NCBI RefSeq assembly: GCF_015207605.1
Contig: NZ_JADEWO010000039.1
Coordinates: 1-63,302, forward strand
Origin: Oculatella sp. LEGE 06141
Lineage (GTDB): Bacteria > Cyanobacteriota > Cyanobacteriia > Elainellales > Elainellaceae
Reading direction: 5' to 3'
DNA: 63,302 bases
Notes under the pieces: generated by a model
What the model was told of the DNA's origin: nothing
What the model saw: only the letters and a program-made list of their open reading frames with translations
The model's database searches: none
Shown: in pieces, positions 16,184 through 27,481 of the stretch
Position numbering within the stretch: the first letter of the stretch is position 1
Layout: the number at the start of each line of letters is the position of its first letter
Translations under genes and position numbers: made by a program

Positions 16184-16226
16184 ACTTTAAAGTTAATGCC
16201 ACCAGATAGTGTGTATTCATCGATAC
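16184..16226 (-). promoter_or_regulatory. NtcA-activated class II promoter
   Basis: On the minus strand GTATCGATGAATAC (16226-16213) is a perfect GTA-N8-TAC NtcA box, followed after 23 bp by TAAAGT (16189-16184), which fits the TAN3T -10 element. This is the standard arrangement of NtcA-activated cyanobacterial promoters. The implied transcription start is near 16177, giving a leader of about 75 nt before the Sll0783-like gene. Binding is inferred from sequence. Confidence 0.82.
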
Positions 16227-17325
16227 AAGCGACGGATTTTTACTTACGTTTGACGTTCAGAAATTTTAATAACTGACCTCCATCAAACCCAACACTTATT
16301 GTCAGCTACTTGTCTGAAAAAACAGAAACTAGAAAAAACAAAACGCTGCGATCGAGTAACCTCAAAGCATTAACCCTTGACTTGCTATTAATAAATACTG
16401 CACCAATCTGCCAAAAAGCAGTATAGCGGATTGAATAAGCAGACGTTATTGAAGATTTATGTTTCGTAGATTTTCCTCATCTTTGTCTATGCTTGTTGTT
16501 TGTTCCGACAGATAGGCGATCGCCTCCTCTCAATCAACAAATATCATTCAGTTCAAAGAATTTTGGAGTATCTATTGTGCAGTTCAATACTTAAAATCTA
16601 ACCATTCGTGTAGCCTTTCTTCTCTCAATAGAAACTGATGTAAACTTTCAATTTGCCTGGTTTTGCAGCTCGCCTTACCTGCTGTAGAGGCTGCATTAAA
16701 CGTGCTGAATGTCACACGAACCGTTCCTTTTTGGCGTGCAGGCGCTAAGCTTCCACGTCTGCGGAATGTTGAACCAGGACTGGCTCAGAGTCTCCCCAGA
16801 GAGATCCAGAACAAGAGATGTAGAGAATTGATGCAGCACAGTTGCTACGGTTCAAACATCATTGCAGACCGATTCAGTTGCATCGTTGCAGAACACCATA
16901 AAGCTCTACTGACCCAAGTTCTGAGTGTTTGTGCAGCTTATTCCCAGAACGATCGCCTCCTATTACGTGCACAGTAAAAGGAGGCTGAATGCAGCCTTGT
17001 ATCTTCAGCTACAAAATTGAGGCGGAGAGGTCGAGGTCTGATGGTTAGGACAGGATGATTGAAGCGATCAAGTCCCTGGTGATGAATTAAGCCTGCTAAC
17101 CCTGTCGATTTAAACAGGAGTGATCTCAACGTGGCTCCAAACTAGTCGTAGACCCATGAGAACATGAGGAAGAAAGCCTGGAAACTTAGAACTCTCTTCC
17201 TCACGGGTTTTCTTAACCTAACAAACGAACTTGAGAAACGGATGGATGTTATAAGGCAGATAGTCAACCACACTACTGACACTACTCACACACGCGATCG
17301 CTACGCCAAGTGGCTTGGTTCGCGG
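16227..17325. other. Gene-free stretch of about 1.1 kb
   Basis: Only poor open frames are present, the longest a TTG-started 104-codon frame (16663-16977, plus) with no recognisable family and no ribosome binding site. The first 350 bp are AT-rich. A 9-bp stem-loop at 17165-17203 is listed separately. I see no tRNA, IS remnant or clear protein gene. Confidence 0.6.
17165..17214 (+). terminator. Possible orphan terminator-like hairpin
   Basis: TGAGGAAGA (17165-17173) pairs perfectly with TCTTCCTCA (17195-17203) across a 21-nt loop. The plus strand continues CGGGTTTTCTT, a T-rich end. No plus-strand gene precedes it, so it could end an unannotated small RNA or be a chance stem. On the minus strand it lies downstream of the 17326-18069 gene. 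Confidence 0.35.
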
Positions 17326-18069
17326 TTATCTTACTAACTGACCCTGCGCGAAAACCAACTCCCGATCGAAGGTAGATACCGCAATTCGGACATAGGCAGA
17401 CACCCACTTAAACAGATCTGCTGTTTCCTGGGGCACCAGTGTTTTGGTAAACAGAATGATGGCAAACAAGTTTCCAGACGGCAACATTCCGCCAAATCCC
17501 AGCACAGAACCAATACGGTGAGGAATTACAAATTCCACCTGTGCTGGAATGTGATCGCTACCCAACGCGTCAGGCACATAAAACACATTGAAGGTCGTTC
17601 GTTCTAAATCCATGATCAAGGAGGTCGCTGGTTCCAAAACGGTGTTGACTTCTAAGCCAAATTGCTGAATAAGCTGCAAAATCATCGGCGCTCGGTAAAT
17701 GAAGTCCAGATCCACCAGCGGAATCGCTTGATGCCCTGTGGAACCATATCGGGTGTTCCATTGCGGTTTATCACCTGCTGTTGCCAGCAAGGTCAGGCAT
17801 TTCGTTTTTAGCGAAACAGGACGACCTTTGAGGATGGCGCGAGCCGCTTCTTGCAAATCTTGAGTTAATTCGCCATAGGGATGGGTTTTAAAGAAACGAA
17901 CCAGAGCACAAGCAGGTTTGCCAGTTTTGGGATCAATCAAATAGTGATAGAGGTGGCGAACCATACGGTTGGCAACCTCTTCCATGCTGCTAGCACCCAG
18001 ATCCATACCGCGCAGGGCGATCGCACAATCGTACATATCATCCTGGGTAAACCTCGATAAGTCGTACAT
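17326..18069 (-). CDS. Standalone cyanobacterial sensor-like domain protein
   Basis: This 247-residue protein (MYDLSRFTQDDMYDCAIALR at the start, then GASSMEEVANRMVRHLYHYL) contains ACALVRFFKTHPYGEL, NTRYGSTGHQAIPL, and a conserved-looking FGGMLPSGNLFAIILFTKT. From memory, very similar segments form the N-terminus of some cyanobacterial PAS-containing histidine kinases, where they behave as a GAF-like sensory unit. Here the kinase part is absent: the frame stops at 17326 and only gene-free DNA follows. The ATG at 18069 has AGGA about 9 bp upstream. The ligand and function are unknown, and the family assignment is from recall and not tested. Confidence 0.8.
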   Translation of the reverse strand: MYDLSRFTQDDMYDCAIALRGMDLGASSMEEVANRMVRHLYHYLIDPKTGKPACALVRFFKTHPYGELTQDLQEAARAILKGRPVSLKTKCLTLLATAGDKPQWNTRYGSTGHQAIPLVDLDFIYRAPMILQLIQQFGLEVNTVLEPATSLIMDLERTTFNVFYVPDALGSDHIPAQVEFVIPHRIGSVLGFGGMLPSGNLFAIILFTKTLVPQETADLFKWVSAYVRIAVSTFDRELVFAQGQLVR

Positions 18070-18748
18070 AGTCAGACGTCCTAATCTCTATATGGCTCTA
18101 TGTGGTTATCGATGGGGCTTCATCACCTCATCATTCAGCCAAATAGCGGTTGCCACAGGACAAATATTATGAAATTAAGAAAACTTATCATCCTAAAAAT
18201 TAGACATCTAAGCTTAATTGACGCATGAAGATTTTGCCCATTGCATCCAGCAGCGCTAGCCAAAGCGCTTGGGTTATGTACTCCGGTTTTGGTAATTATT
18301 TATCTTTAACAACTTAAAAATCTGTTTGTAAAAGTTCAGTTAAATCTGCTTTTTTTTCGTATCATCTGCCACTTTTTGTACGACGGTGGATCTCATGTCA
18401 ATTTGGTTTTCTAAGCGATGTCAGGGCGATCGCTGTTCGGTCTCTAGTTTGGTATCTAATTCATGGCTTCAACTCAGGCATAGCTGAAACTCAACTGATT
18501 AGCACGGCGTTGTTGGTTAGCACGGCGTTGCTGAAGGCTGTCTCTTGCTTCACATCAATCAGGTGTAGGTTAAGCCCGAATGGAATGAACACCGCAATTC
18601 AGGGAGCTTCGGTTCTAAACTCAAAGGCTGGTTTCAACAATCGCTAACGCGAAACTTAAAAGCATTCCGGGCATTCTAGTTTCAGGCATCCTTGGCGGTG
18701 GATTAGCCACCGCTTTGGTTAGTTGTTTTGACGTGAGGAGTAAGGTTC
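18070..18748. other. Gene-free stretch of about 0.7 kb
   Basis: This region lies between the divergent sensor-like gene and the GHL10 gene. It should hold both promoters. It contains an imperfect 18-bp tandem repeat (18499-18530) and several HIP1-like octamers; I see no coding frame that I can support. Confidence 0.6.
18499..18530 (+). repeat. Short tandem repeat, 18-bp period
   Basis: TTAGCACGGCGTTG occurs at 18499-18512 and again at 18517-18530, giving an 18-bp period with a diverged spacer. Confidence 0.85.
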
Positions 18749-21619
18749 TTGGTTCAGTATCGTCTTGTTCGTTCACTCCGCTGGCAGCACAGCCTATTGG
18801 CTGCTTCCGCCGTTCAAACCCTTGGCGAGGTTTTGGTAGCAACGCTGGCAGGAAGCTTGCTACTCATACCCAGCATTGCGCCACTTGCCCAGGCGCAAGC
18901 GGTTACGGGCGGTCATGCCAACCCGGTTGAACGTCAGCAATCTATTGTGCTAGGAGTCGTGCGGAGCCAGGATAACTCGGCTCAATGGCCGCAAATTATG
19001 GCTCGTCTGCAAGCAACAGGCATTCCCCATCGCGTCATAGACCTTCAGGCCGTGCTGAATCCAGCGGATCTGGCAGATATTGACGTTCTGTTTTTGCCCA
19101 ATGTAGAACTCATTACCTCAACCCAGATGATTGCCCTGGAATCCTGGGTGAATCAGGGTGGACGACTCATTGCCAGTGGGCCAATCGGGCACCAATCGTT
19201 TCATGGCGTTCGGCAAGCAATGCGATCGCTGCTTGGAGCCTATTGGTCTGCCCCCTTACCCCAACCCGCACAGCTCGCCCCAGTCGAAGGGGCAAGCCAG
19301 TCTTGGACTCAGCGCGGTGATATTACTAATTCCGTTGCAGGCGGTGCAATCGTCCCGATTGGGTCAGGCAGTGAAACGCTGCTAACCTGGAGCAACGGCT
19401 CTGTTGTAGTGCCATCGCCACCTCCCCCTACTGCAAGCGTTGCGGCTCAAAATACTGCCGCTGTGGTCACCACTGCTCAAACAACGTTCCTCGGATGGCA
19501 GTGGGGAAGTACTGCCGTTCCCAGCCAGTTTGATCAGGTGTGGCTAGAAGCCGCTGTCCATCGTTTCCACGACCTGCCTCCGGTTGCCGCCCGCCCAGCA
19601 CGACCCGTTGCCGCTGCTCGCCCAACCGCACCCGTCGCCATCAACCGCAACCGTCCCTTAGCGTTGCCCACCGCACCTCAAAATCCGGTTCCTCAATCTC
19701 AAAATCCGGTTCCTCAATCTCAAGACCCGGCTGAACAGGTTGCCCCAGCAGGCATTGATGTGGGGTATGGCGATCGCGTCATTACAACGATGGAAGCGAT
19801 CGCCATGCGGCAAGAGCTAGAAAACCTGATCGGTCGGTTTGAAAGCGCGCTGCTCTCGGCCAACTCAGTTAATACCTCCTCAGACTTAAAAGCGATCTCT
19901 CCCCCAGCCTCGGCTCCCCATGTAACCCGTTCCAGTCCGGTTTTAACGGCCAGTGCCGACGATGCGTTTCCACCCCGAGCCACCCTGAGATCCTCTGCTC
20001 AGGCCACTACTCAGGCAACGCTGGCAGAAGCACGCCAAATTCTGGATAATTTTCCCCAACTCGTCGCTCAGCGCAACTATGGAGACGCTCGGCAGCAGTG
20101 GCTGCAAGCTCGACAGCTTTTATGGGACAACTTTCCGACCGATCGCCCTACTGCTCCGTCGGAAGTTCGGGCAATCTGGCTCGATCGCGGCACCATTGTG
20201 GAGGCGCGATCGAAACAGGGACTCGCACGAATTTTCGATCGCATGGCCGAGGCAGGAATTAACACGGTCTTTTTTGAAACGGTGAACGCGGGGTACACCA
20301 TTTACCCCAGCCAGGTGGCTCCCCAACAAAACCCGCTAACCGTTGGTTGGGACCCGCTACAGTCTGCCGTTGAATTGGCTCACGAGCGTGGGATGGAGCT
20401 TCATGCCTGGGTGTGGGCATTTGCCGCTGGCAACCAGGCGCACAATACGATTGTGAATCTTCCGGCAGACTATCCAGGGCCAGTGCTATCGGCTCACCCC
20501 GAATGGGCCAACTATGATAACCGGGGCAGCATTATTCCTCCGGGTCAGGGCAAACCGTTTCTTGATCCGGCCAATCCAGCGGTACGAAGCTACCTGCTGC
20601 GTCTGTTTCAAGAAATTGCAACGCGGTATGACGTAGATGGCCTGCAACTTGACTACATCCGGTATCCGTTTCAAGACCCAGGAGCCAGACGGACTTATGG
20701 GTATGGGGTCGCAGCGCGGCAACAGTTTCAGCAGTTAACCGGGGTCGATCCGGTTGAGATTTCTCCTGGCGATCGCCAACTGTGGCAGCAATGGACTGAT
20801 TTTCGAGCAGAGCAAATCAATTCATTTGTTGCGGAAACCTCTCGCGTGCTGCGCCGTCGCCGTCCTGATCTAATTTTGTCCGCCGCTGTTTTTGCCATGT
20901 CTGAACATGAGCGCATCCAGAAAATTCAGCAAAACTGGGAAGTGTGGGCGCGTCAAGGCGACATTGATCTGATTGTTCCGATGAGCTACGCCATGGACAC
21001 CAACCGTTTACAGCGGCTTGCTGGCCCCTGGTTAACCAACAGCAGCAACTTAGGCTCGGTTTTAATCTTGCCCGGAATCCGTCTGTTGAACCTGCCAGAA
21101 TCGGCGGCGATCGACCAGATCCAGGCGTTACGAGACATGCCCGCTGGAGGGTACTCCCTATTCGCGGCGGCTGACCTGAACGATACGCTGCAATCTATTT
21201 TTACCCGAACCCAGGGAACAGAACGTGCCGCTACGGCAGGCCCCATTCCCTATCGTGAACCGTTTGCCGCTGCCACCGACCGCTATACCAGTCTTCAGCG
21301 AGAGTGGGGCTATATGCTGTCTAGCGGCGAGCTGTGGATACGCGAACGCGAACGGCAAGAGTGGCAAGCCAGGGCAGACGAGTTGGGGGTGGCTTTAGCG
21401 GAGTTATCCAACAACCCCTCCCAACTACGGCTTCAGCAAACCCGTAGACAGCTCGATCGCTTTAATCAGCAGTTTGATAGCTGGATGCGGCTACAATCGC
21501 TCAACCAGAGCTACCGGGTTCGCACCTGGAAGAATCGGCTAGAAACCATCGAAACGCTGTTGAACTATGGCGAACGCGTCGTGTTGGAGCCGGAGAGCGA
21601 TCGAAGAGCCGTTCGATAA
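18749..21619 (+). CDS. Secreted GHL10 (DUF187) family glycoside hydrolase-like protein
   Basis: This 956-residue protein begins with TTG at 18749, eight bp after a clear AGGAG; no better ATG exists. A signal peptide is visible (basic MVQYRLVRSLRWQH, hydrophobic VATLAGSLLLIPSIAPLAQA). Residues about 65-150 look like a ThuA/glutamine-amidotransferase-like fold (DIDVLFLPNVELIT). A proline-rich linker contains repeated QNPVPQS. The GHL10 TIM barrel covers about 471-800, with EVRAIWLDRGTIVEA, YDVDGLQLDYIRYPFQD and DIDLIVPMSYAMDT. The C-terminal 130 residues are Arg- and Gln-rich and helical. The family is thought to act on cell-envelope or extracellular polysaccharide, but the substrate is not established. 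Confidence 0.88.
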   Translation: MVQYRLVRSLRWQHSLLAASAVQTLGEVLVATLAGSLLLIPSIAPLAQAQAVTGGHANPVERQQSIVLGVVRSQDNSAQWPQIMARLQATGIPHRVIDLQAVLNPADLADIDVLFLPNVELITSTQMIALESWVNQGGRLIASGPIGHQSFHGVRQAMRSLLGAYWSAPLPQPAQLAPVEGASQSWTQRGDITNSVAGGAIVPIGSGSETLLTWSNGSVVVPSPPPPTASVAAQNTAAVVTTAQTTFLGWQWGSTAVPSQFDQVWLEAAVHRFHDLPPVAARPARPVAAARPTAPVAINRNRPLALPTAPQNPVPQSQNPVPQSQDPAEQVAPAGIDVGYGDRVITTMEAIAMRQELENLIGRFESALLSANSVNTSSDLKAISPPASAPHVTRSSPVLTASADDAFPPRATLRSSAQATTQATLAEARQILDNFPQLVAQRNYGDARQQWLQARQLLWDNFPTDRPTAPSEVRAIWLDRGTIVEARSKQGLARIFDRMAEAGINTVFFETVNAGYTIYPSQVAPQQNPLTVGWDPLQSAVELAHERGMELHAWVWAFAAGNQAHNTIVNLPADYPGPVLSAHPEWANYDNRGSIIPPGQGKPFLDPANPAVRSYLLRLFQEIATRYDVDGLQLDYIRYPFQDPGARRTYGYGVAARQQFQQLTGVDPVEISPGDRQLWQQWTDFRAEQINSFVAETSRVLRRRRPDLILSAAVFAMSEHERIQKIQQNWEVWARQGDIDLIVPMSYAMDTNRLQRLAGPWLTNSSNLGSVLILPGIRLLNLPESAAIDQIQALRDMPAGGYSLFAAADLNDTLQSIFTRTQGTERAATAGPIPYREPFAAATDRYTSLQREWGYMLSSGELWIRERERQEWQARADELGVALAELSNNPSQLRLQQTRRQLDRFNQQFDSWMRLQSLNQSYRVRTWKNRLETIETLLNYGERVVLEPESDRRAVR

Positions 21620-21864
21620 CCCGGCCACCTCAGCCAATAGCCATGTGTAGCGTCAGCGCCAGTTGGGCACTCTGTCGCAGCTTTGATGTGTCTCTATAGA
21701 TAGATGCTGCAACTCATCGATTAAACGAAAAATCATGAGAAGTGGGTTTTCAGACGAGTCCAGGAATGAGTTCTGCACCTTCAACCAAAAGATGGATTAG
21801 GAAGAATTGGCCTGAGTGGTTTAGATGGTGCATAAACCTGGTAGATTTAGCGGAGTATCAGTAA

Positions 21865-23031
<1,167 letters not shown>

Positions 23032-23149
23032 TGAACTGAAACGTGGTGATGGGCGATCGACTTCTCCTATCACCGGGTTTCTGGTGCCTTGATATCTGCT
23101 CCAGTTGTTTTTAGTCAGTTGCCTTAAGCCAATTGCCGATTGCGTTTGT

Positions 23150-24283
23150 ATGCGAATTGCCCTGTTCACAGAAACCTTTTTGCCCAAGGTTGATGGCATT
23201 GTTACCCGTCTAAGCCATACCGTTGACCACCTGCAACGCCTCGGAAATCAGGTGCTTGTGTTCTCACCTGATGGTGGATTAACTGAATACAGGGGTGCCA
23301 AAATTTATGGAGTCTCTGGATTTCCGTTGCCGTTGTATCCTGAACTGAAGCTGGCGCTGCCTCGTCCTTCGATTGGGCAAGCACTGGAAACGTTTCAGCC
23401 CGATTTAGTTCATATTGTGAACCCTGCCGTTCTAGGACTGGCTGGACTGTATTACGCCAAAAGCTTAAAGCTGCCGCTGGTCGCTTCTTACCATACCCAC
23501 CTGCCCAAGTATTTAGAACACTACGGTCTAGGCATGTTGGAAGGGGTTTTGTGGGAACTGCTGAAGGCAATGCACAACCAGGCCGAACTTAACTTATGCA
23601 CCTCTACCGCCATGCAAGAGGAGTTGACCACTCATGGCATTGAGCGGGTTGCTTTGTGGCAGCGTGGGGTAGATACAGAACTGTTCCAGCCGAATCTGAC
23701 GAGTCAAGAGATGCGATCGCACCTCTCCCAGGGGCATCCCGAAAGTCCGTTGTTGCTATACGTCGGGCGGTTGTCGGCTGAAAAAGAAATTGACCGCATT
23801 AAGCCCGTTCTGGAATCGATTCCAGAGGCGAGACTGGCTCTGGTAGGGGATGGCCCCTATCGGTTGGAGCTAGAGCGGCATTTTGCCGACACGCCGACCC
23901 ACTTTGTGGGATACCTGACAGGGCGAGATTTGGCAATGGCCTTTGCATCGGCAGACGCATTTATTTTTCCGTCGCGCACGGAAACCCTGGGGCTGGTGTT
24001 GTTGGAGGCGATGGCAGCAGGTTGCCCGGTGGTGGCAGCCAGAGCAGGGGGTATTCCTGATATTGTCACGGATGGGGTAAATGGTTACCTGTTTGACCCA
24101 ACCGACGAACGAGGGGCGATCGGAGCGACTCAGCGGCTGCTGAGCCAGCGACATGAATGTGAAACCATGCGGCAAAATGCGCGAGACGAAGCCGAACGTT
24201 GGGGATGGCCTGCGGCTACTCGCCAATTAGTGAGCTATTATCAAACCATTCTTGCTGCCCAATCTCTACCCACTGCCGCTTAG
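23150..24283 (+). CDS. sqdX: Sulfoquinovosyltransferase SqdX
   Basis: This 377-residue GT4 family glycosyltransferase starts MRIALFTETFLPKVDGIVTR, has VASYHTHLPKYLEHYG and QRGVDTELFQP in the N-terminal half, and the donor-domain signature IFPSRTETLGLVLLEAMAAG with nearby GGIPDIVTDGVNG. It transfers sulfoquinovose from UDP to diacylglycerol, completing SQDG synthesis at the membrane. The frame extends upstream to 23105, but ATG 23150 begins the conserved first beta strand. Its position after sqdB supports the specific name over other GT4 enzymes. Confidence 0.94.
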   Translation: MRIALFTETFLPKVDGIVTRLSHTVDHLQRLGNQVLVFSPDGGLTEYRGAKIYGVSGFPLPLYPELKLALPRPSIGQALETFQPDLVHIVNPAVLGLAGLYYAKSLKLPLVASYHTHLPKYLEHYGLGMLEGVLWELLKAMHNQAELNLCTSTAMQEELTTHGIERVALWQRGVDTELFQPNLTSQEMRSHLSQGHPESPLLLYVGRLSAEKEIDRIKPVLESIPEARLALVGDGPYRLELERHFADTPTHFVGYLTGRDLAMAFASADAFIFPSRTETLGLVLLEAMAAGCPVVAARAGGIPDIVTDGVNGYLFDPTDERGAIGATQRLLSQRHECETMRQNARDEAERWGWPAATRQLVSYYQTILAAQSLPTAA

Positions 24284-24339
24284 TTAGCAAGGTGTGGATA
24301 GATGGGATGAATCGTACACCCGCCATCCATTGCTAACCA

Positions 24340-25713
24340 ATGCCGAGCTACCAATTTCCAGACCATTTCCAGTGGGGCACATCAACTGCGTCCTACCAGA
24401 TTGAGGGAGCCGTTGCCCAGGATGGTCGTAAGCCTAGCGTTTGGGACACCTTTAGCGCTACTCCCGGACGCACGCTCAATGGCGATACAGGCGCGATCGC
24501 CTGCGACCATTACCACCGTTACCTGTCGGATATCAAGCTGATGGCGGCGCTGGGGGTAAAGCACTACCGCTTTAGTCTGGCCTGGTCTCGCATTATGCCA
24601 GACGGTCGGGGAACGGTGAATGAAGCGGGCATTGATTTTTACAAGCGGCTGGTTGATTGTTTGCGTGACCACGGCATTACGCCACACGCCACGCTGTTTC
24701 ACTGGGACAGTCCACAAGCCCTGGAAGACTTATATGGCTCATGGCGCAGTCGAGAAATGGCCACCGATTTTGCCGATTATGCTACAGCAGCCGTGAGTCG
24801 GTTGGGCGATCGCATCACCCATTGGATGACAATCAACGAAATTGCTTGTTTTACCCACATGGGCTATGCCGTTAGTGCCGATCCGGTTCATGCGCCGGGA
24901 ACCAGGGTCGATCGCATCAAAGATGTATGGCAAACCTCACACCATGCCTTATTAGCGCACGGGTTGGGCTGTCAGGCTATTCGAGCTGCCTCACCCGTGC
25001 CTTGCGAAGTGTCTCTGGTCGATAACTTTGTTCCTCCCATTCCCATAGACGAGTCGCCCGCCAATGTAGCAGCGGCTCAAACCGCCTTCCCTGAATTTTC
25101 TACAAACGGTGGCATTGTCGTTCCTGCCTTGACCGGAGCTTACCATCCTGCATTATTGGAACGCTTAAAAGACGACGCACCAGAGATTCAACCGGGTGAT
25201 TTGGAAACCATTCATCAGCCGCTCGATTCCTTTGGCTTCAATATTTATTTTGGGGTCTACGTGCGAGCTGCCGACAATGAGCAGGGCTATGAAATTCTAA
25301 ATTTTCCGAAGAGCTATCCCAAGCTAGACATGCCCTGGCTCAACATCTCGCCAGATAGCCTGTACTGGGGGATTCGCTACGTTAATGAAACACCTGGATG
25401 CTCTAATCTCCCCATTTTCATTAGCGAAAACGGCTGTGCTGTCCAGGATGAACTGACCGCCGATCGAGAAGTCATTGATAGCGATCGCATCTTTTATTTA
25501 CGAAACTATCTTAAAGCGGCTCATCGGGCGATCGACGAAGGCTATCCGCTCAGGGGTTATTTTCTCTGGAGCTTTATGGATAACTTTGAGTGGGCATGGG
25601 GATACGATCGCCGTTTTGGCATTGTTTACACCGATTACACCACGCAAGAGCGCATTCCCAAAAGTAGTTATCACTGGTACGCCGAATGCATTCGCCAGAA
25701 CCGTGTAGTGTAG
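24340..25713 (+). CDS. Family 1 beta-glucosidase
   Basis: This 457-residue GH1 enzyme has the N-terminal signature FQWGTSTASYQIEGA, the acid/base glutamate in WMTINEIACF, and the nucleophile glutamate in IFISENGCA. The C-terminal GYFLWSFMDNFEWAWGYDRRFG carries the aglycone-side residues. No signal peptide is seen, so it should be cytoplasmic. It starts 56 bp after sqdX on the same strand and could be cotranscribed with the sulfolipid genes. The usual substrates are beta-glucosides or beta-galactosides; specificity cannot be read from sequence. Confidence 0.94.
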   Translation: MPSYQFPDHFQWGTSTASYQIEGAVAQDGRKPSVWDTFSATPGRTLNGDTGAIACDHYHRYLSDIKLMAALGVKHYRFSLAWSRIMPDGRGTVNEAGIDFYKRLVDCLRDHGITPHATLFHWDSPQALEDLYGSWRSREMATDFADYATAAVSRLGDRITHWMTINEIACFTHMGYAVSADPVHAPGTRVDRIKDVWQTSHHALLAHGLGCQAIRAASPVPCEVSLVDNFVPPIPIDESPANVAAAQTAFPEFSTNGGIVVPALTGAYHPALLERLKDDAPEIQPGDLETIHQPLDSFGFNIYFGVYVRAADNEQGYEILNFPKSYPKLDMPWLNISPDSLYWGIRYVNETPGCSNLPIFISENGCAVQDELTADREVIDSDRIFYLRNYLKAAHRAIDEGYPLRGYFLWSFMDNFEWAWGYDRRFGIVYTDYTTQERIPKSSYHWYAECIRQNRVV

Positions 25714-25804
25714 CTACCCCTACAGAGCAGGGTAACTTGCAACCGTTGCTATGTGACGTTGACGTTCGCGACATTTAATGTGCGAATGTACGCAACAATA
25801 TAAA

Positions 25805-25876
25805 AGCCCGTGACGAGGATTGAACTCGTGACCTCACCCTTACCAAGGGTGTGCTCTACCACTGAGCCACACGGGC
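25805..25876 (-). tRNA. trnT: tRNA-Thr (anticodon GGT)
   Basis: The minus strand folds as a 72-nt tRNA. The acceptor stem GCCCGTG pairs with CACGGGC, with discriminator T. The anticodon stem CACCC/GGGTG encloses TTGGTAA, giving anticodon GGT. The T-arm has GTTCAATCC. CCA is not encoded. Confidence 0.96.
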
Positions 25877-25961
25877 AAACCAAACCTGGATTGTAGATCT
25901 ACGGTTTTTGATCTTACACCAATTTAAACCTTGTAACCTAAAACCCAAAGGTTTACGTGGA

Positions 25962-26043
25962 TGGGCCGGGCTGGATTCGAACCAGCGTAGGCGTAGCCAG
26001 CGGATTTACAGTCCGCCCCCATTAACCACTCGGGCACCGACCC
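25962..26043 (-). tRNA. trnY: tRNA-Tyr (anticodon GTA)
   Basis: The minus strand folds as an 82-nt tRNA with a long variable arm, as expected for bacterial tRNA-Tyr. The acceptor GGGTCGG pairs with CCGGCCC (one GU pair), discriminator A. The anticodon loop CTGTAAA gives anticodon GTA. It precedes tRNA-Thr by 85 bp on the same strand, and the two are probably cotranscribed. Confidence 0.96.
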
Positions 26044-26110
26044 GCCCATTCCACGGATACTGATAGTAACATACTTGCAAGCTATGTTCTACTGTTTTGC
26101 CAATCTTTTT

Positions 26111-27268
<1,158 letters not shown>

Positions 27269-27481
27269 TCAGTACAGGTTACGAAGAACACGTTCCGGGA
27301 GCAAGGAAATGATCTCCTTAAACCGATATTAAGCTCCAAAAATTGAGAGTGCGAAAATCGGTTGGTAGAGTTCGTTGCAAAAAAACGGTGGTTTTGGACT
27401 GGGAGACAATACAAAGAAGCGGAAGAAACAGAAAGCGTATCCTGTCTCTTCCGCTCTATAAAATCAAGTATTTGCCAGGGG

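Noticed and set aside
16663-16977. A 104-codon plus-strand frame in the gene-free interval.
   Set aside because: It opens at TTG with no ribosome binding site, shows no family motif, and its composition looks random; it is not supported as a gene.
17281-17310. ACTACTCACACAC as a possible Yfr1 small RNA core.
   Set aside because: The Yfr1 core ACTCCTCACAC does not match, and the flanking stems are missing.
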